This document shows, one piece after another, positions 1 to 8,072 of a stretch of DNA of 64,000 bases. Every line of letters begins with the position of its first letter. Positions within the stretch are counted from its first letter, which is position 1. The notes beneath the pieces are model-generated. The model worked only from the letters and a program-made list of their open reading frames with translations, had not been told where the DNA came from and searched no databases. Origin of the DNA: Arachnia propionica (GTDB lineage: Bacteria > Actinomycetota > Actinomycetes > Propionibacteriales > Propionibacteriaceae). The position numbers were made by a program, and so were the translations under genes. The stretch is from contig NZ_CP146373.1 of assembly GCF_037055325.1 (NCBI RefSeq), positions 1,736,001 to 1,800,000 on the forward strand. The letters run 5' to 3'.

Positions 1-2
1 TC

Positions 3-1271
3 CACCAGGAGCTGTCCCCCGTACCCGAGATGATGGTGGCGGAGAACATCTGGCTGGGCCGCGAGCCTCGTGGCCGGCTCGGGCTGCTCAGCCCCGCCGC
101 CATGTTCCGCAAGACCCGCGAACTCTTCGACGAATGGAAGATCAACATCGACCCGAAGGCCCGGATGAAGGACCTGACGGTGTCGAAGCAGCAGATGGTC
201 GAGATCGCCAAGGCCATCAGCTACGACGCGAAGATCATCATCATGGACGAACCCACCTCGGCCATTCCGGAACGCGAGGTGGCACACCTGCACGGGATGA
301 TCAAACGCCTCACCGATTTCGGCGTCGCCATCATCTACATCACCCACAAGATGGACGAGGTCTTTCGGATCTCCGATGACATCACCGTCTTCCGCGATGG
401 CAAGCACGTGGGCTCCTACCCGGCGAAGGAACTCGACCGCGACAAGCTCATCAAACTGATGGTGGGCCGCGAGCTAACGGACCTGTTCCCGAAGGAGGAG
501 GCCGAGATCGGCGATGTGGTGCTCTCGGTGCAGGGCCTCACCCGGGGCTCTGTGGTCAAGGACGTCAGCTTCGAACTGCACCGGGGCGAGATCCTTGGGC
601 TCGCGGGGCTGATGGGCGCGGGCCGCACCGAGGTGCTGGAAACCATCTTCGGCATCGAGAAAGCCGATTCCGGGGAGGTTGTCCTCAACGGCAAAACGCT
701 GAGGATCAAACAGCCTTCGGACGCCATCCGGGCTGGCATGGCGCTGCTGACGGAGGACCGCAAACTGAACGGCATCATGGGGGTGCTGTCGGTGCGCGAC
801 AACATCACGGCCGCGGCCCTGCCGCGTTACAGCCCCCGCGGTGTTCTTCGCGTCGGCGAGATGCGGAAAGACTCCGAGGACCAGCGTGAGAAGCTGCGCA
901 TCAAGACCCCGTCGTTGAGCCAGCTGATCAAGAACCTCTCGGGCGGTAACCAGCAGAAGGCGCTGATTTCTCGTTGGTTGCTGACCGTCCCGGACGTCTT
1001 GATGATCGACGAACCCACCCGCGGCATCGACGTGGGCGCGAAATCCGAGATCCACCGTCTCATGTCCATGCTGGCCCAGGAGGGCAAGGCAATCATCATG
1101 GTCTCCTCCGAGCTGCCAGAAGTGCTCGGCATGAGTGACCGCATCCTCGTGATGCACGAGGGACGCATCTCCGGTGAACTCTCCCGCGAGGAGGCCAACC
1201 AGGAGTCCGTCATGCACCTGGCAACCGGCGGCGACGAGGTCGCCGCGAGCGAAGGAAACCCCAATGACTGA
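3..1271 (+). CDS. Sugar ABC transporter ATP-binding protein, MglA/RbsA type (5' end missing)
   Basis: Cytoplasmic ATPase that energises monosaccharide import with the permease directly downstream. The reading frame is open to the left edge (HQELSPVPE precedes the first Met at 30), so about 85 N-terminal residues with the first Walker A lie outside. Two ABC cassettes are fused, as in RbsA/MglA: the first shows its Walker B ([10 protein letters not shown]). The second has a degenerate Walker A region ([10 protein letters not shown]), an intact signature (LSGGNQQK) and Walker B ([14 protein letters not shown]). The second-cassette sequence is closest in my reading to MglA, so galactose, inositol or a related sugar is plausible; the substrate is not determinable here. 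The stop overlaps the permease start by 8 bp, indicating a coupled operon. Confidence 0.93.
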   Translation, partial: HQELSPVPEMMVAENIWLGREPRGRLGLLSPAAMFRKTRELFDEWKINIDPKARMKDLTVSKQQMVEIAKAISYDAKIIIMDEPTSAIPEREVAHLHGMIKRLTDFGVAIIYITHKMDEVFRISDDITVFRDGKHVGSYPAKELDRDKLIKLMVGRELTDLFPKEEAEIGDVVLSVQGLTRGSVVKDVSFELHRGEILGLAGLMGAGRTEVLETIFGIEKADSGEVVLNGKTLRIKQPSDAIRAGMALLTEDRKLNGIMGVLSVRDNITAAALPRYSPRGVLRVGEMRKDSEDQREKLRIKTPSLSQLIKNLSGGNQQKALISRWLLTVPDVLMIDEPTRGIDVGAKSEIHRLMSMLAQEGKAIIMVSSELPEVLGMSDRILVMHEGRISGELSREEANQESVMHLATGGDEVAASEGNPND

Positions 1272-2244
1272 AACCGCACCCGCCACTCGTTCGAGCCTCA
1301 ATTTCGAAGAGTTCCTGAAGAAATACTCGATCGTCTTCATCCTGATCGGATTCGTGATCCTGCTCGGCATCATCACCGAGGGCCGGTTCCTGCAGCTGCA
1401 GAACCTCCTCAACGTCATCGTGCAGGTGGCTCCCATCGGCATCATCGGCCTCGGCATGATGGCGGCGATCATCACCAAGGGCATCGACCTGTCGGTCGGT
1501 GCCACCGCGGCCCTCGCCGCCGTCGTCGCCGCGTCCCTGGCTCAGCCTCCGGGCCCCAACACCTTCTTCCCCGGCCTGCCCGCCCTGCCGATCTTCGTGT
1601 CCGTGCTGGCGGCGCTGGTGGTGGGCACACTGGTCGGCACCATCGTCGGCAGCCTGGTGGCGGCCTTCCGGATCCCGCCGTTCGTCGCCACCCTCGGCAT
1701 GATGACCGCCGCCCGTGGAGCCGCGAACCTGTATACCGACGGTCGTCCGATCTCCGGAACCGCATGGAACTTCAACCTCATCGGACAGGGGATCACCCCC
1801 ATCATCATCCTGGCGCTCGCCGCCGGCGTGATGTGGTTCGTGCTGAACCGGACCCGTTTCGGACGTCACGTCTACGCCATCGGCGGCAACGAGATGGCCG
1901 CGAAGGTTTCCGGGATCTCGGTGCCGAAGACGCACCTCAAGATCTACGCCCTGATCGGTCTGTTGGCCGGGCTGGCGGGCGTGATCCTGACCGCCCGTAC
2001 CGGCTCCGGCTCCCCGGCTTACGGCACCATGATGGAGCTCGATGTCATCACCGCCACCGTCATCGGCGGCACCTCTTTCAACGGCGGTATCGGCACCGTC
2101 TGGGGTGTCATGGTCGGTACCCTCATCATCGGCGTCATCAACAACGGCCTCAGCCTGTTGAACGTCTCCCCGTACTGGCAGATGGTGGTCAAGGGCGGAA
2201 TCATCGTCATCGCCATCATCATCGACGAACGCAAGAACAGGTAG
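1264..2244 (+). CDS. Sugar ABC transporter permease, MglC/RbsC type
   Basis: Integral membrane subunit of the same importer, 326 aa, the usual size for BPD_transp_2 permeases. The ATG at 1264 lies inside the end of the ATPase gene; earlier in-frame starts would add sequence overlapping the ATPase. It has about eight to ten hydrophobic segments and the family signatures [16 protein letters not shown] and [15 protein letters not shown], and the C-terminal [17 protein letters not shown] is typical of MglC-like permeases. No periplasmic sugar-binding protein gene is seen downstream, so it should lie upstream of the window. The operon ends at the hairpin beginning at 2283. Confidence 0.93.
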   Translation: MTETAPATRSSLNFEEFLKKYSIVFILIGFVILLGIITEGRFLQLQNLLNVIVQVAPIGIIGLGMMAAIITKGIDLSVGATAALAAVVAASLAQPPGPNTFFPGLPALPIFVSVLAALVVGTLVGTIVGSLVAAFRIPPFVATLGMMTAARGAANLYTDGRPISGTAWNFNLIGQGITPIIILALAAGVMWFVLNRTRFGRHVYAIGGNEMAAKVSGISVPKTHLKIYALIGLLAGLAGVILTARTGSGSPAYGTMMELDVITATVIGGTSFNGGIGTVWGVMVGTLIIGVINNGLSLLNVSPYWQMVVKGGIIVIAIIIDERKNR

Positions 2245-2282
2245 CGCTGAGGGCCTCAGCGTCCGTCGTCGCAACCGCATCC

Positions 2283-2322
2283 GTGAGGGGGTGTGTCGCA
2301 TACACGCGACACACCCCCTCAC
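2283..2322. terminator. Perfect 17-bp hairpin between convergent genes
   Basis: GTGAGGGGGTGTGTCGC and its exact reverse complement flank a 6-nt loop. It sits between the end of the permease (+) and the end of the next gene (-), so it probably terminates transcription from both sides. No long T-run follows. Confidence 0.75.
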
Positions 2323-2329
2323 CGCACCG

Positions 2330-2908
2330 CTAGAAACCTTTCCGCGCGGCCTTTTTCAGCCGCTTGGCCTCCTTCTCCACCAGAACGCGGGTCTCCCTGT
2401 TGAGGGGGCATGCCTGTTCCAGATCCTTGGGCTTGACCGCTTGCATCTGCTCCACCCTGTGGCCCTGGGCTTCCACGGCCTTCACGACGACCTCCAGGGC
2501 CTTCTCGGCGAAGAGGTTCTTGTTGGCGCTCTCGTAGCGTTGTTCGACGGAGATGACGACGTCGGTGAGAGCCGGTTCGAGGGGACGGGCGGCCAGGATG
2601 GCGTACTGTTCCCCCATGTGTTCCCGGATGCCGGGGATCAGGCTGAAATCTTCCGGAAACAGATCGGTCAAGTTCGGTTTCCAACCCGACTTCTCCCCCC
2701 GGCTCATGACGTGCACCACCCACGGGGAGTCGCCACGCAGAGCGGGTTGCCACTGGATCTTCGCGTCCCGGTACCTGGTTCCCCACTTCAGGCCACCCAG
2801 GCTCGCTCGGGCGAGCTCCACGAGGGGAACCGGGTCGATTCCCCGAACGACCATCCTCGCGGTGGGGTTGGCGTCGAGCATCCCCCATAGTCTGAACCGA
2901 TCAGCCAT
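2330..2908 (-). CDS. Hypothetical protein, about 192 aa
   Basis: No family recognised. The frame continues to a GTG at 2941, but the Met at 2908 (MADRFRLWG) looks the more natural start; neither has a strong ribosome-binding site. The protein is soluble, with no signal peptide or membrane segment, a Trp-rich middle (GLKWGTRYRDAKIQWQ) and a basic C-terminus (EKEAKRLKKAARKGF). Coding by frame and composition is convincing. Confidence 0.6.
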   Translation of the reverse strand: MADRFRLWGMLDANPTARMVVRGIDPVPLVELARASLGGLKWGTRYRDAKIQWQPALRGDSPWVVHVMSRGEKSGWKPNLTDLFPEDFSLIPGIREHMGEQYAILAARPLEPALTDVVISVEQRYESANKNLFAEKALEVVVKAVEAQGHRVEQMQAVKPKDLEQACPLNRETRVLVEKEAKRLKKAARKGF

Positions 2909-3110
2909 TTTCTTGAGTCCGTTGGAAACAGTCCGGACCACCAGCCCGGTGCAGGGACCAGCTCATCCCGGAGGACGGTTTGTCTCGGAAATTCTTCACG
3001 CCCGGAAGGTGGTCGTTGACCTGGCGGTCCAGCACCTGTCGTGCGAGTTCCAGGTTGTGGTAGTCGACGTGCATGGGCGGCTCCGGTCTCATGGGCGGCT
3101 TAGGGCGCAA
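2901..3110 (-). other. Possible small ORF upstream of the hypothetical gene
   Basis: A 69-codon frame (MHVDYHNLELARQ near its start) overlaps the beginning of the 2330-2908 gene in another frame. It may be a 5' portion of that gene separated by a frameshift, or chance. The rest of 3111-3343 holds no recognisable gene and probably contains the promoter of the next operon. Confidence 0.25.
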
Positions 3111-3343
3111 TGTTGGCGCCGACGACGATGCATCATTCTATCGGCGTGACCGGCTGGTGGGGGTGAGTTACACCATTTACGAAAGACCCTCCGTCATCCT
3201 GCGCTCGTGATCGAATGCCGGAGGTTCGGGACCTCGTCGATGGGCCCATAAAGCCTTGGTGTGCAGGGCTCACCGCTTCAGCACGACCCGTCTAGCACCT
3301 ATGATGTATGCGACCTCAAATTTCATCCCTGCAGGAGCATCAG

Positions 3344-3961
3344 ATGTCGCATCCCACGTATGGGGGAACTGGCAGCACCCCCTCTGCCGAAGAATCGAAC
3401 AGCACCGCCTCTGCGCCCCAGACGGCCCAGCCAGTCGGCAACGGCGCCGCCGCCCCGCCCGCAGGGGCTTATTCCGCCACCTCGGCCCCAGCCGGTGAAG
3501 CGGGAAGCGATGGATACGGCGCGGGTGGCGACGGATACAGCTACGACAAGAATCAGACGGATCAGACCGAGAAGACGATGCGAGACGAAGCGAGTCCCGC
3601 CAACTACGATCTCGCCAAGCAGTTCGAACACATGCACGACGCCCAGACGGAGAAAAAGTGGGGCGTCGAGGACGCTGCCGTCGCCTACAGAAAGAGCTAC
3701 CAGCAGAACCTGCTCGTCATGCGAGACGAGTTCAAGACATTGGGGGAGCGCATCGACAAGTTCGTCGAGGCCCTCCAGGACACCGTCAAGGCCATGGAGA
3801 ACGACGAGCAGGACGCCGAAGCCATCCAGGCGAACCTGCAGACAAAGCTCCAGGCGGCAGCGATGCCTTCCACCACCACGACCGGCCCAGGCCCCTACAC
3901 CTACAACGCGCCCACGGCTTCCCTCCCCCCGATCAACACCTCCACGTCCCAGGAAGGCTGA
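3344..3961 (+). CDS. Probable ESX-associated helical protein, 205 aa
   Basis: Start chosen at ATG 3344 because AGGAG lies about 8 nt upstream; a Met 12 codons earlier lacks this. Residues 1-75 are low-complexity (Ser, Ala, Gly, Pro). Residues about 90-180 are predicted long amphipathic helices (YDLAKQFEHMHDAQTEKKWG, then MRDEFKTLGERIDKFVEAL), resembling the helical hairpins of ESX substrates. There is no signal peptide. The stop is 4 bp before the next gene, and the pair is followed by a subtilase, as in ESX loci. No named family recognised; the role as a type VII substrate or partner is inference. Confidence 0.7.
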   Translation: MSHPTYGGTGSTPSAEESNSTASAPQTAQPVGNGAAAPPAGAYSATSAPAGEAGSDGYGAGGDGYSYDKNQTDQTEKTMRDEASPANYDLAKQFEHMHDAQTEKKWGVEDAAVAYRKSYQQNLLVMRDEFKTLGERIDKFVEALQDTVKAMENDEQDAEAIQANLQTKLQAAAMPSTTTTGPGPYTYNAPTASLPPINTSTSQEG

Positions 3962-3965
3962 CACC

Positions 3966-5525
3966 ATGTCAGGAAACGTCTGCACGGCCTCAGACAGCCC
4001 CTACTACGACAGGCTGCGAAACGTCTCGGAGCTGATCAGCTTCGTTGATGGCATATTCGACACCATGAACCAATTCCAGGTGGATGCCGCCCTCGAGAGG
4101 GCGCGCAAATTGGTGACGGATGTCAAGAAGAATCCCGGCCTCACCGGAAAGGTCGGGGAGATGATCGACAAGCAGCTCGGCAGCTACCTGAGCGCCTACG
4201 ATCTGCACGAGAAGAACATCAAGCACCTCGAGGAAAGCCACGAGGCCGCCCGCAAGGCCATATCCGATGCCGGGGAGACCTTCCGCAATCTCTCCCCGGA
4301 GCTGCTCTCCCCCCTGGAATCGGGCATCAAGAACATCACCGAGAAGGTGGAGTGGGCGGGTGTTCTCATGCCCGTGGAAAAGTACCTCGAGGGAGTCTCC
4401 CAGCAGAACAACCTGAAACGCGAGGAGCTCTCCAAGAAGGCCTTGGACGTCATGGCCAAGAGCTTGAAAGGCAACCGCCCTGAGGTCAAGCCCTATCAGG
4501 AAGACGCTCCCGATACACAGAAGAACTGGCAGAGGGGTGGCGACGAGTCCGGTGGAGGCAGCATTCCCGGCGGTGGCGGCGCTGGTGGAGGCAGCATTCC
4601 CGGCGGTGGCGGCGCTGGTGGAGGCAGCATTCCCGGCGGTGGCGGCGCTGGTGGGGGCAGCATTCCCGGCGGTGGCGGCGCTGGTGGGGGCAGCATTCCC
4701 GGCGGTGGCGGAGCGGGTGTGATTTCCGGAATCGGAGTGGGAGGAGCCGGTGCTGCCGCCGCGGCGAAGTACGCCTCCGGCCTGCATTCGGGAGCCGACG
4801 GCATCATGCGCACCACCTCTCCGGTCGCATCCGGCGGGGTGGGATCCTTCAAGGACGCCCAATGGCCCCAGGACGCACTCAAGTACCCCATCAACTCCCG
4901 CATGACCGCCGACGGCCCGGTGGGCGGATACCTGCCCGCAGATGTGGGCAACGCCAATGACCCCCGGTGGCGTTCTGACTACTCGCATCCCGCCATCGGG
5001 TCGGTGGGTGAACCCAAGGCCGGTATCGCGGGTGGAATGCTCACGCCGGGCATCGGCGCCATCGCGGGCGGTGGTGCCGGAGCCCTGGCGGCCCGCGGCA
5101 TGGGTGCCCTCGGCGCCGGCGGAATCGGTGGCATCGGCGGTGCCGGGAGTATCGCTGGCATCGGTGGTGTCGGTGGCATTGGTGGCATCGGTGGTGTCGG
5201 CGGCACGGGGGTTGGCGGCACGGGGGTTGGCGGCACAACCGGTGGCCTGACGGGAACGACCGCTGCGAACGCGGCCCGCGCGGGAGCCGCGAGTGGAGCA
5301 GCATCCGGTGCCGCGGCCCGCGGTGGCGCCGGAATGGGCGCCTTCGGCGCCGGCGGTGGCGCGGGGAGCGGCAAGGACAACAAGAAGTCCCGCAACCTGG
5401 TGGGCTACCAGGTGGTGCGCATCGACGACGACGAGGACGCCGCTGCCGTGGATCCCTCCCTCTTCGGCGCCGGTGATGCCTCTTCCTTGCAGCCCTTGGA
5501 CACCAAGGAACAGGACAAGTGGTGA
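3966..5525 (+). CDS. Probable ESX-associated Gly-rich protein, 519 aa
   Basis: ATG 3966 follows AGGAAGG and is 4 bp after the upstream stop. Residues 1-185 are helical and charged (VDAALERARKLVTDVKKNPG), like the N-terminal hairpin of PPE or EspB-like substrates. Residues about 195-250 carry five tandem GGGSIPGGGGA units. Residues 345-470 are a second Gly/Ala/Ile-rich stretch (GIGGIGGVGG), and the tail is acidic (RIDDDEDAAAVDPSLF). It has no classical signal peptide. It is probably a secreted or surface type VII substrate; this rests on context and architecture, not on a recognised domain. Confidence 0.7.
   Translation: MSGNVCTASDSPYYDRLRNVSELISFVDGIFDTMNQFQVDAALERARKLVTDVKKNPGLTGKVGEMIDKQLGSYLSAYDLHEKNIKHLEESHEAARKAISDAGETFRNLSPELLSPLESGIKNITEKVEWAGVLMPVEKYLEGVSQQNNLKREELSKKALDVMAKSLKGNRPEVKPYQEDAPDTQKNWQRGGDESGGGSIPGGGGAGGGSIPGGGGAGGGSIPGGGGAGGGSIPGGGGAGGGSIPGGGGAGVISGIGVGGAGAAAAAKYASGLHSGADGIMRTTSPVASGGVGSFKDAQWPQDALKYPINSRMTADGPVGGYLPADVGNANDPRWRSDYSHPAIGSVGEPKAGIAGGMLTPGIGAIAGGGAGALAARGMGALGAGGIGGIGGAGSIAGIGGVGGIGGIGGVGGTGVGGTGVGGTTGGLTGTTAANAARAGAASGAASGAAARGGAGMGAFGAGGGAGSGKDNKKSRNLVGYQVVRIDDDEDAAAVDPSLFGAGDASSLQPLDTKEQDKW
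4550..4716 (+). repeat. Five tandem 33-bp repeats inside the Gly-rich gene
   Basis: The unit encodes GGGSIPGGGGA. Units differ only by a GGA/GGG alternation, so the array is recent and could vary in copy number in frame. Confidence 0.85.
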
Positions 5526-6697
5526 CCTTCCGCAGGAAAATCCTGCGCCGGGCAGGAGCGTTGGCGACCTTTGCGTCGCTGGCGCTCCCCCTGGTGGGTG
5601 TTCCCGCCGCGGTGGCCGACGATGCAATCACCCATCAGGACTACGCCGACATGCTGGGGCTCAAGGACCTCCACGCTAAGGGTTACACCGGCAAGGGTGT
5701 GACCATCGCCTATATTGAGAACGCCCCTGACATGAGTGTCCCCGAATTGCAGGGGGCGAATATCGAGCAGCGCAAGACGCCGTGCGATTTCGAGCCGAAC
5801 CCGACCCTGACGTCTCACTCGACGATTGTCGCCTCGATTCTGGGGAACAAAGACTGGGGTTGGGCGCCCGAGGCCAAGATCGTCAACTACACGGCTCACC
5901 TCATGAAAAACCGGGACCTTCCCGGACAGAAGTGCTCGGATGACCCGAACACGGACAACAACGTCAACGCGCAGATCAACCGGGCCCTCAACGATGGGGT
6001 GGACATCATCAGCCTGTCCGTGGCCGGCCCCGATCAGGGAGAAGCCTCAGTAATGGCCAGAGCCGCACAACTGGGGGTACCCATCATCGCCGGCGCCGAC
6101 AACACCGGTACTGAGCAAAACATAAGCTATGGAACCCTCAATACCGTGGTTGCGGTTGGCGCCACTGATCTGACTGGAAAACGCTCAGATTTCTCCTCCT
6201 ACGGGGACCACCTGACCATCATGGCCCCGGGAGAAGGAATCACTGATCGCGAACCCGATGCGAATGGAAATCTGACAAAAATCATCCCAAATGCAAAAGG
6301 TACATCTCTCTCCACTCCCATGGTGACAGGCCTACTGGCCCTGGGAAAGCAGAAGTGGCCGAATGCCACCGGAAATCAGCTGATCCGTTCCCTCATCAAC
6401 ACCGCCAACAACAACGGGCAGGGATGGACCAAGGAGTACGGGTGGGGGCTGATCGATCCGGTGAAGTTCCTCACCGAGGATCCGACCTCCTTGGAGGATA
6501 GCAACCCCCTGTGGGAGAAAATTCCCGGCGCCCTGCCCAATCAGCAGACGCTGGCTGACTACCAAGATGGCCTGATAGATCCAGTCAATCTCCCGGCGGA
6601 CAGCTCCTACGTGTATCGCGGAGTGGATGACGCCATTGTCGCCAACTACCCCGACATCTCCGAATACGCCACCTCTCCCCGCTACCACAAGAAGTAG
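5522..6697 (+). CDS. Secreted subtilisin-like (S8) protein with altered catalytic residues
   Basis: GTG 5522 overlaps the upstream stop (GTGA). Residues 1-32 are a signal peptide (RRAGALATFASLALPLVGVPAAVA). The fold signatures of S8 peptidases follow. His is kept near residue 98 (TSHSTIVASIL) and Ser near 262 (GTSLSTPMVTG). The usual Asp of the DTG motif is Glu (IAYIENAPD, about 66), and the oxyanion Asn motif reads GADN (about 190) instead of AGN. There is no C-terminal membrane helix, unlike mycosins. It could be a weak or inactive protease, or a chaperone for the two upstream proteins. A true mycosin with a normal triad is encoded at 36835. Confidence 0.85.
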   Translation: MTFRRKILRRAGALATFASLALPLVGVPAAVADDAITHQDYADMLGLKDLHAKGYTGKGVTIAYIENAPDMSVPELQGANIEQRKTPCDFEPNPTLTSHSTIVASILGNKDWGWAPEAKIVNYTAHLMKNRDLPGQKCSDDPNTDNNVNAQINRALNDGVDIISLSVAGPDQGEASVMARAAQLGVPIIAGADNTGTEQNISYGTLNTVVAVGATDLTGKRSDFSSYGDHLTIMAPGEGITDREPDANGNLTKIIPNAKGTSLSTPMVTGLLALGKQKWPNATGNQLIRSLINTANNNGQGWTKEYGWGLIDPVKFLTEDPTSLEDSNPLWEKIPGALPNQQTLADYQDGLIDPVNLPADSSYVYRGVDDAIVANYPDISEYATSPRYHKK

Positions 6698-6715
6698 CGT
6701 GTTCTGCGAGTAATT

Positions 6716-6753
6716 GATGGGTGCGACCCGGTGGTCGCACCCATCTTTTATTT
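6716..6753 (+). terminator. Rho-independent terminator
   Basis: A perfect 13-bp stem (GATGGGTGCGACC) with loop CGGT is followed by TTTTATTT. It ends the 3344-6697 operon. Confidence 0.9.
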
Positions 6754-6848
6754 CGTCCAGGACAGGTCGATCAGTAAGCGTATGAACGGAGAAACCCCGG
6801 AGCGATAGTCGGTGACCTCCGTCCCGGGCGGGACCACCGTCGGTCGAA

Positions 6849-7322
6849 TCACCCCACCACGATGAGCGTGCGCGTCACCGGGGCTCCATTGTCCTTTTCC
6901 GCGTTCGCCAAGGTCAGCACGTAGGCCTTCCCCGTGCTGAAAGGAGACTCGCCCGTGGCCACGGTCCAGGCCGACCAGTGGGTACAGTCCTGCGAAGTGC
7001 ACAGGTCAAGGGTGCCGTCCTTGAATCGCCAGTTCGTCGCCTTCGACATGTAGAGCAGGGTCTCGGACGGCCCGGTGACGGTACCGTCGGAGTTCAGCCG
7101 GAAGGGTTTGTCCTTCAGTTCCTCGTACCGATCCTGCAATACCAGGTCCTTGTCGAGGAACTCCTTAACGAGGCCATCGACTTCTCCCGCCGCCCCGTTG
7201 CCCGCTCCCCCTTGCGACGCGGGTGCCGATGGTCCGCCCGAGGAGCAGGCCGACAGGGACAGGCTCAGCACAACCACTGAAGCTGCCGTAGCCAGGCCAC
7301 GTACGATCCTGCCCAGGTTCAT
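6849..7322 (-). CDS. Hypothetical lipoprotein, 157 aa
   Basis: Start set at ATG 7322, which gives a proper lipoprotein signal (MNLGRIVRGLATAASVVVLS) ending in the lipobox LSAC|SSGG. A Ser/Gly/Ala linker follows, then a small domain with two Cys (DLCTSQDC) and a C-terminal beta-rich stretch. It is probably anchored to the outer face of the membrane. No family recognised; the neighbours give no clear role. Confidence 0.8.
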   Translation of the reverse strand: MNLGRIVRGLATAASVVVLSLSLSACSSGGPSAPASQGGAGNGAAGEVDGLVKEFLDKDLVLQDRYEELKDKPFRLNSDGTVTGPSETLLYMSKATNWRFKDGTLDLCTSQDCTHWSAWTVATGESPFSTGKAYVLTLANAEKDNGAPVTRTLIVVG

Positions 7323-7655
7323 CACTGCCTCCAACACTGCGTACTCGTTGGGGACCGCCACGGCAACGCGCACGCGCGGCCTTTCTGGTGTGGAGTCTAG
7401 CCACCGAACAGGTCCTCGGAGCCGACATTCGGCAACTTCGCGAAGAACCACCAGATTTCCAGACCCCGTCCCGGCAGCCCCGACGGGGCTTCACCGCACG
7501 CTGCCGCGCCCCATCCCGCGCGCCTGAAGAAATTCTGTGGACCTGCCCCACCCGCCTCTGCGGACCACTTACAATTATCCGTGGAGCTTGTCTCGAGCAG
7601 TGTGCTCTCGGATGGGTGTTTTGTTGATTGTTGTATGTTTTTGGGAGGGTGTGTG
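7323..7655. promoter_or_regulatory. Intergenic region upstream of the toxin operon
   Basis: No gene seen. A -10-like TACAAT lies at 7570-7575, about 80 bp before the EspC-like gene, and is a candidate promoter for the toxin operon. GGGAGGGT at 7643-7650 is the ribosome-binding site. Confidence 0.3.
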
Positions 7656-8066
7656 GTGGATGGGCTTCAGGTTTCTCCTGAGGGTTTACGTTCCCATGCC
7701 GGCCACTTGGGGCAGGTCAGTGACGCGGTAGGACAAGCCCTTGACGCGGCCGGACAAGCAAGTATCTCCGATGGCTGCCTGGGGATGATGATCGGCCCTT
7801 TAATCACACCACCATTACTCCTAGTCGAAGAACTAGCTAGATTAGCGATCTCGTCTTCCGGAGACGCGGTAGAAAGACTGGCCACCCAAGTCCAGGAAGT
7901 CGCAGCAGATTTCGAAGCCTCCGAAACCGGCACCATGCACGATTTCCGCAACACCGACATCCCCACCCACACCACCCACGGCTCCCCCACCACCGCCACA
8001 CCATCTACTACAGGCGGTGCGGGTCGCGGCTACAGCGCACACTTGGCAGCCCGGATGGGCGGGTGA
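7656..8066 (+). CDS. EspC/WXG100-like type VII partner protein, 136 aa
   Basis: Start is GTG 7656 (or 7653), placed by GGAGG 7-12 nt upstream and by the family-like N-terminus VDGLQVSPEGLRSHAGHL. Residues 1-95 match the pattern of ESX-1 EspC/DUF2580-type helical hairpins: hydrophobic heptads, a Gly-rich turn near 45, then LATQVQEVAADFEASE. The tail is Thr/Pro-rich. It ends 6 bp before the toxin gene, so it is probably the small co-secreted partner or chaperone that delivers the toxin to the ESX machine. Confidence 0.7.
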   Translation: MDGLQVSPEGLRSHAGHLGQVSDAVGQALDAAGQASISDGCLGMMIGPLITPPLLLVEELARLAISSSGDAVERLATQVQEVAADFEASETGTMHDFRNTDIPTHTTHGSPTTATPSTTGGAGRGYSAHLAARMGG

Positions 8067-8072
8067 TCAAGC

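Noticed and set aside
4550-4716. CRISPR-like short repeats
   Set aside because: Contiguous 33-bp units in frame inside a coding region, encoding a Gly-rich repeat.
3990-5627. 545-codon minus-strand frame
   Set aside because: Antisense to the Gly-rich ESX-associated gene; composition reflects its repeats.
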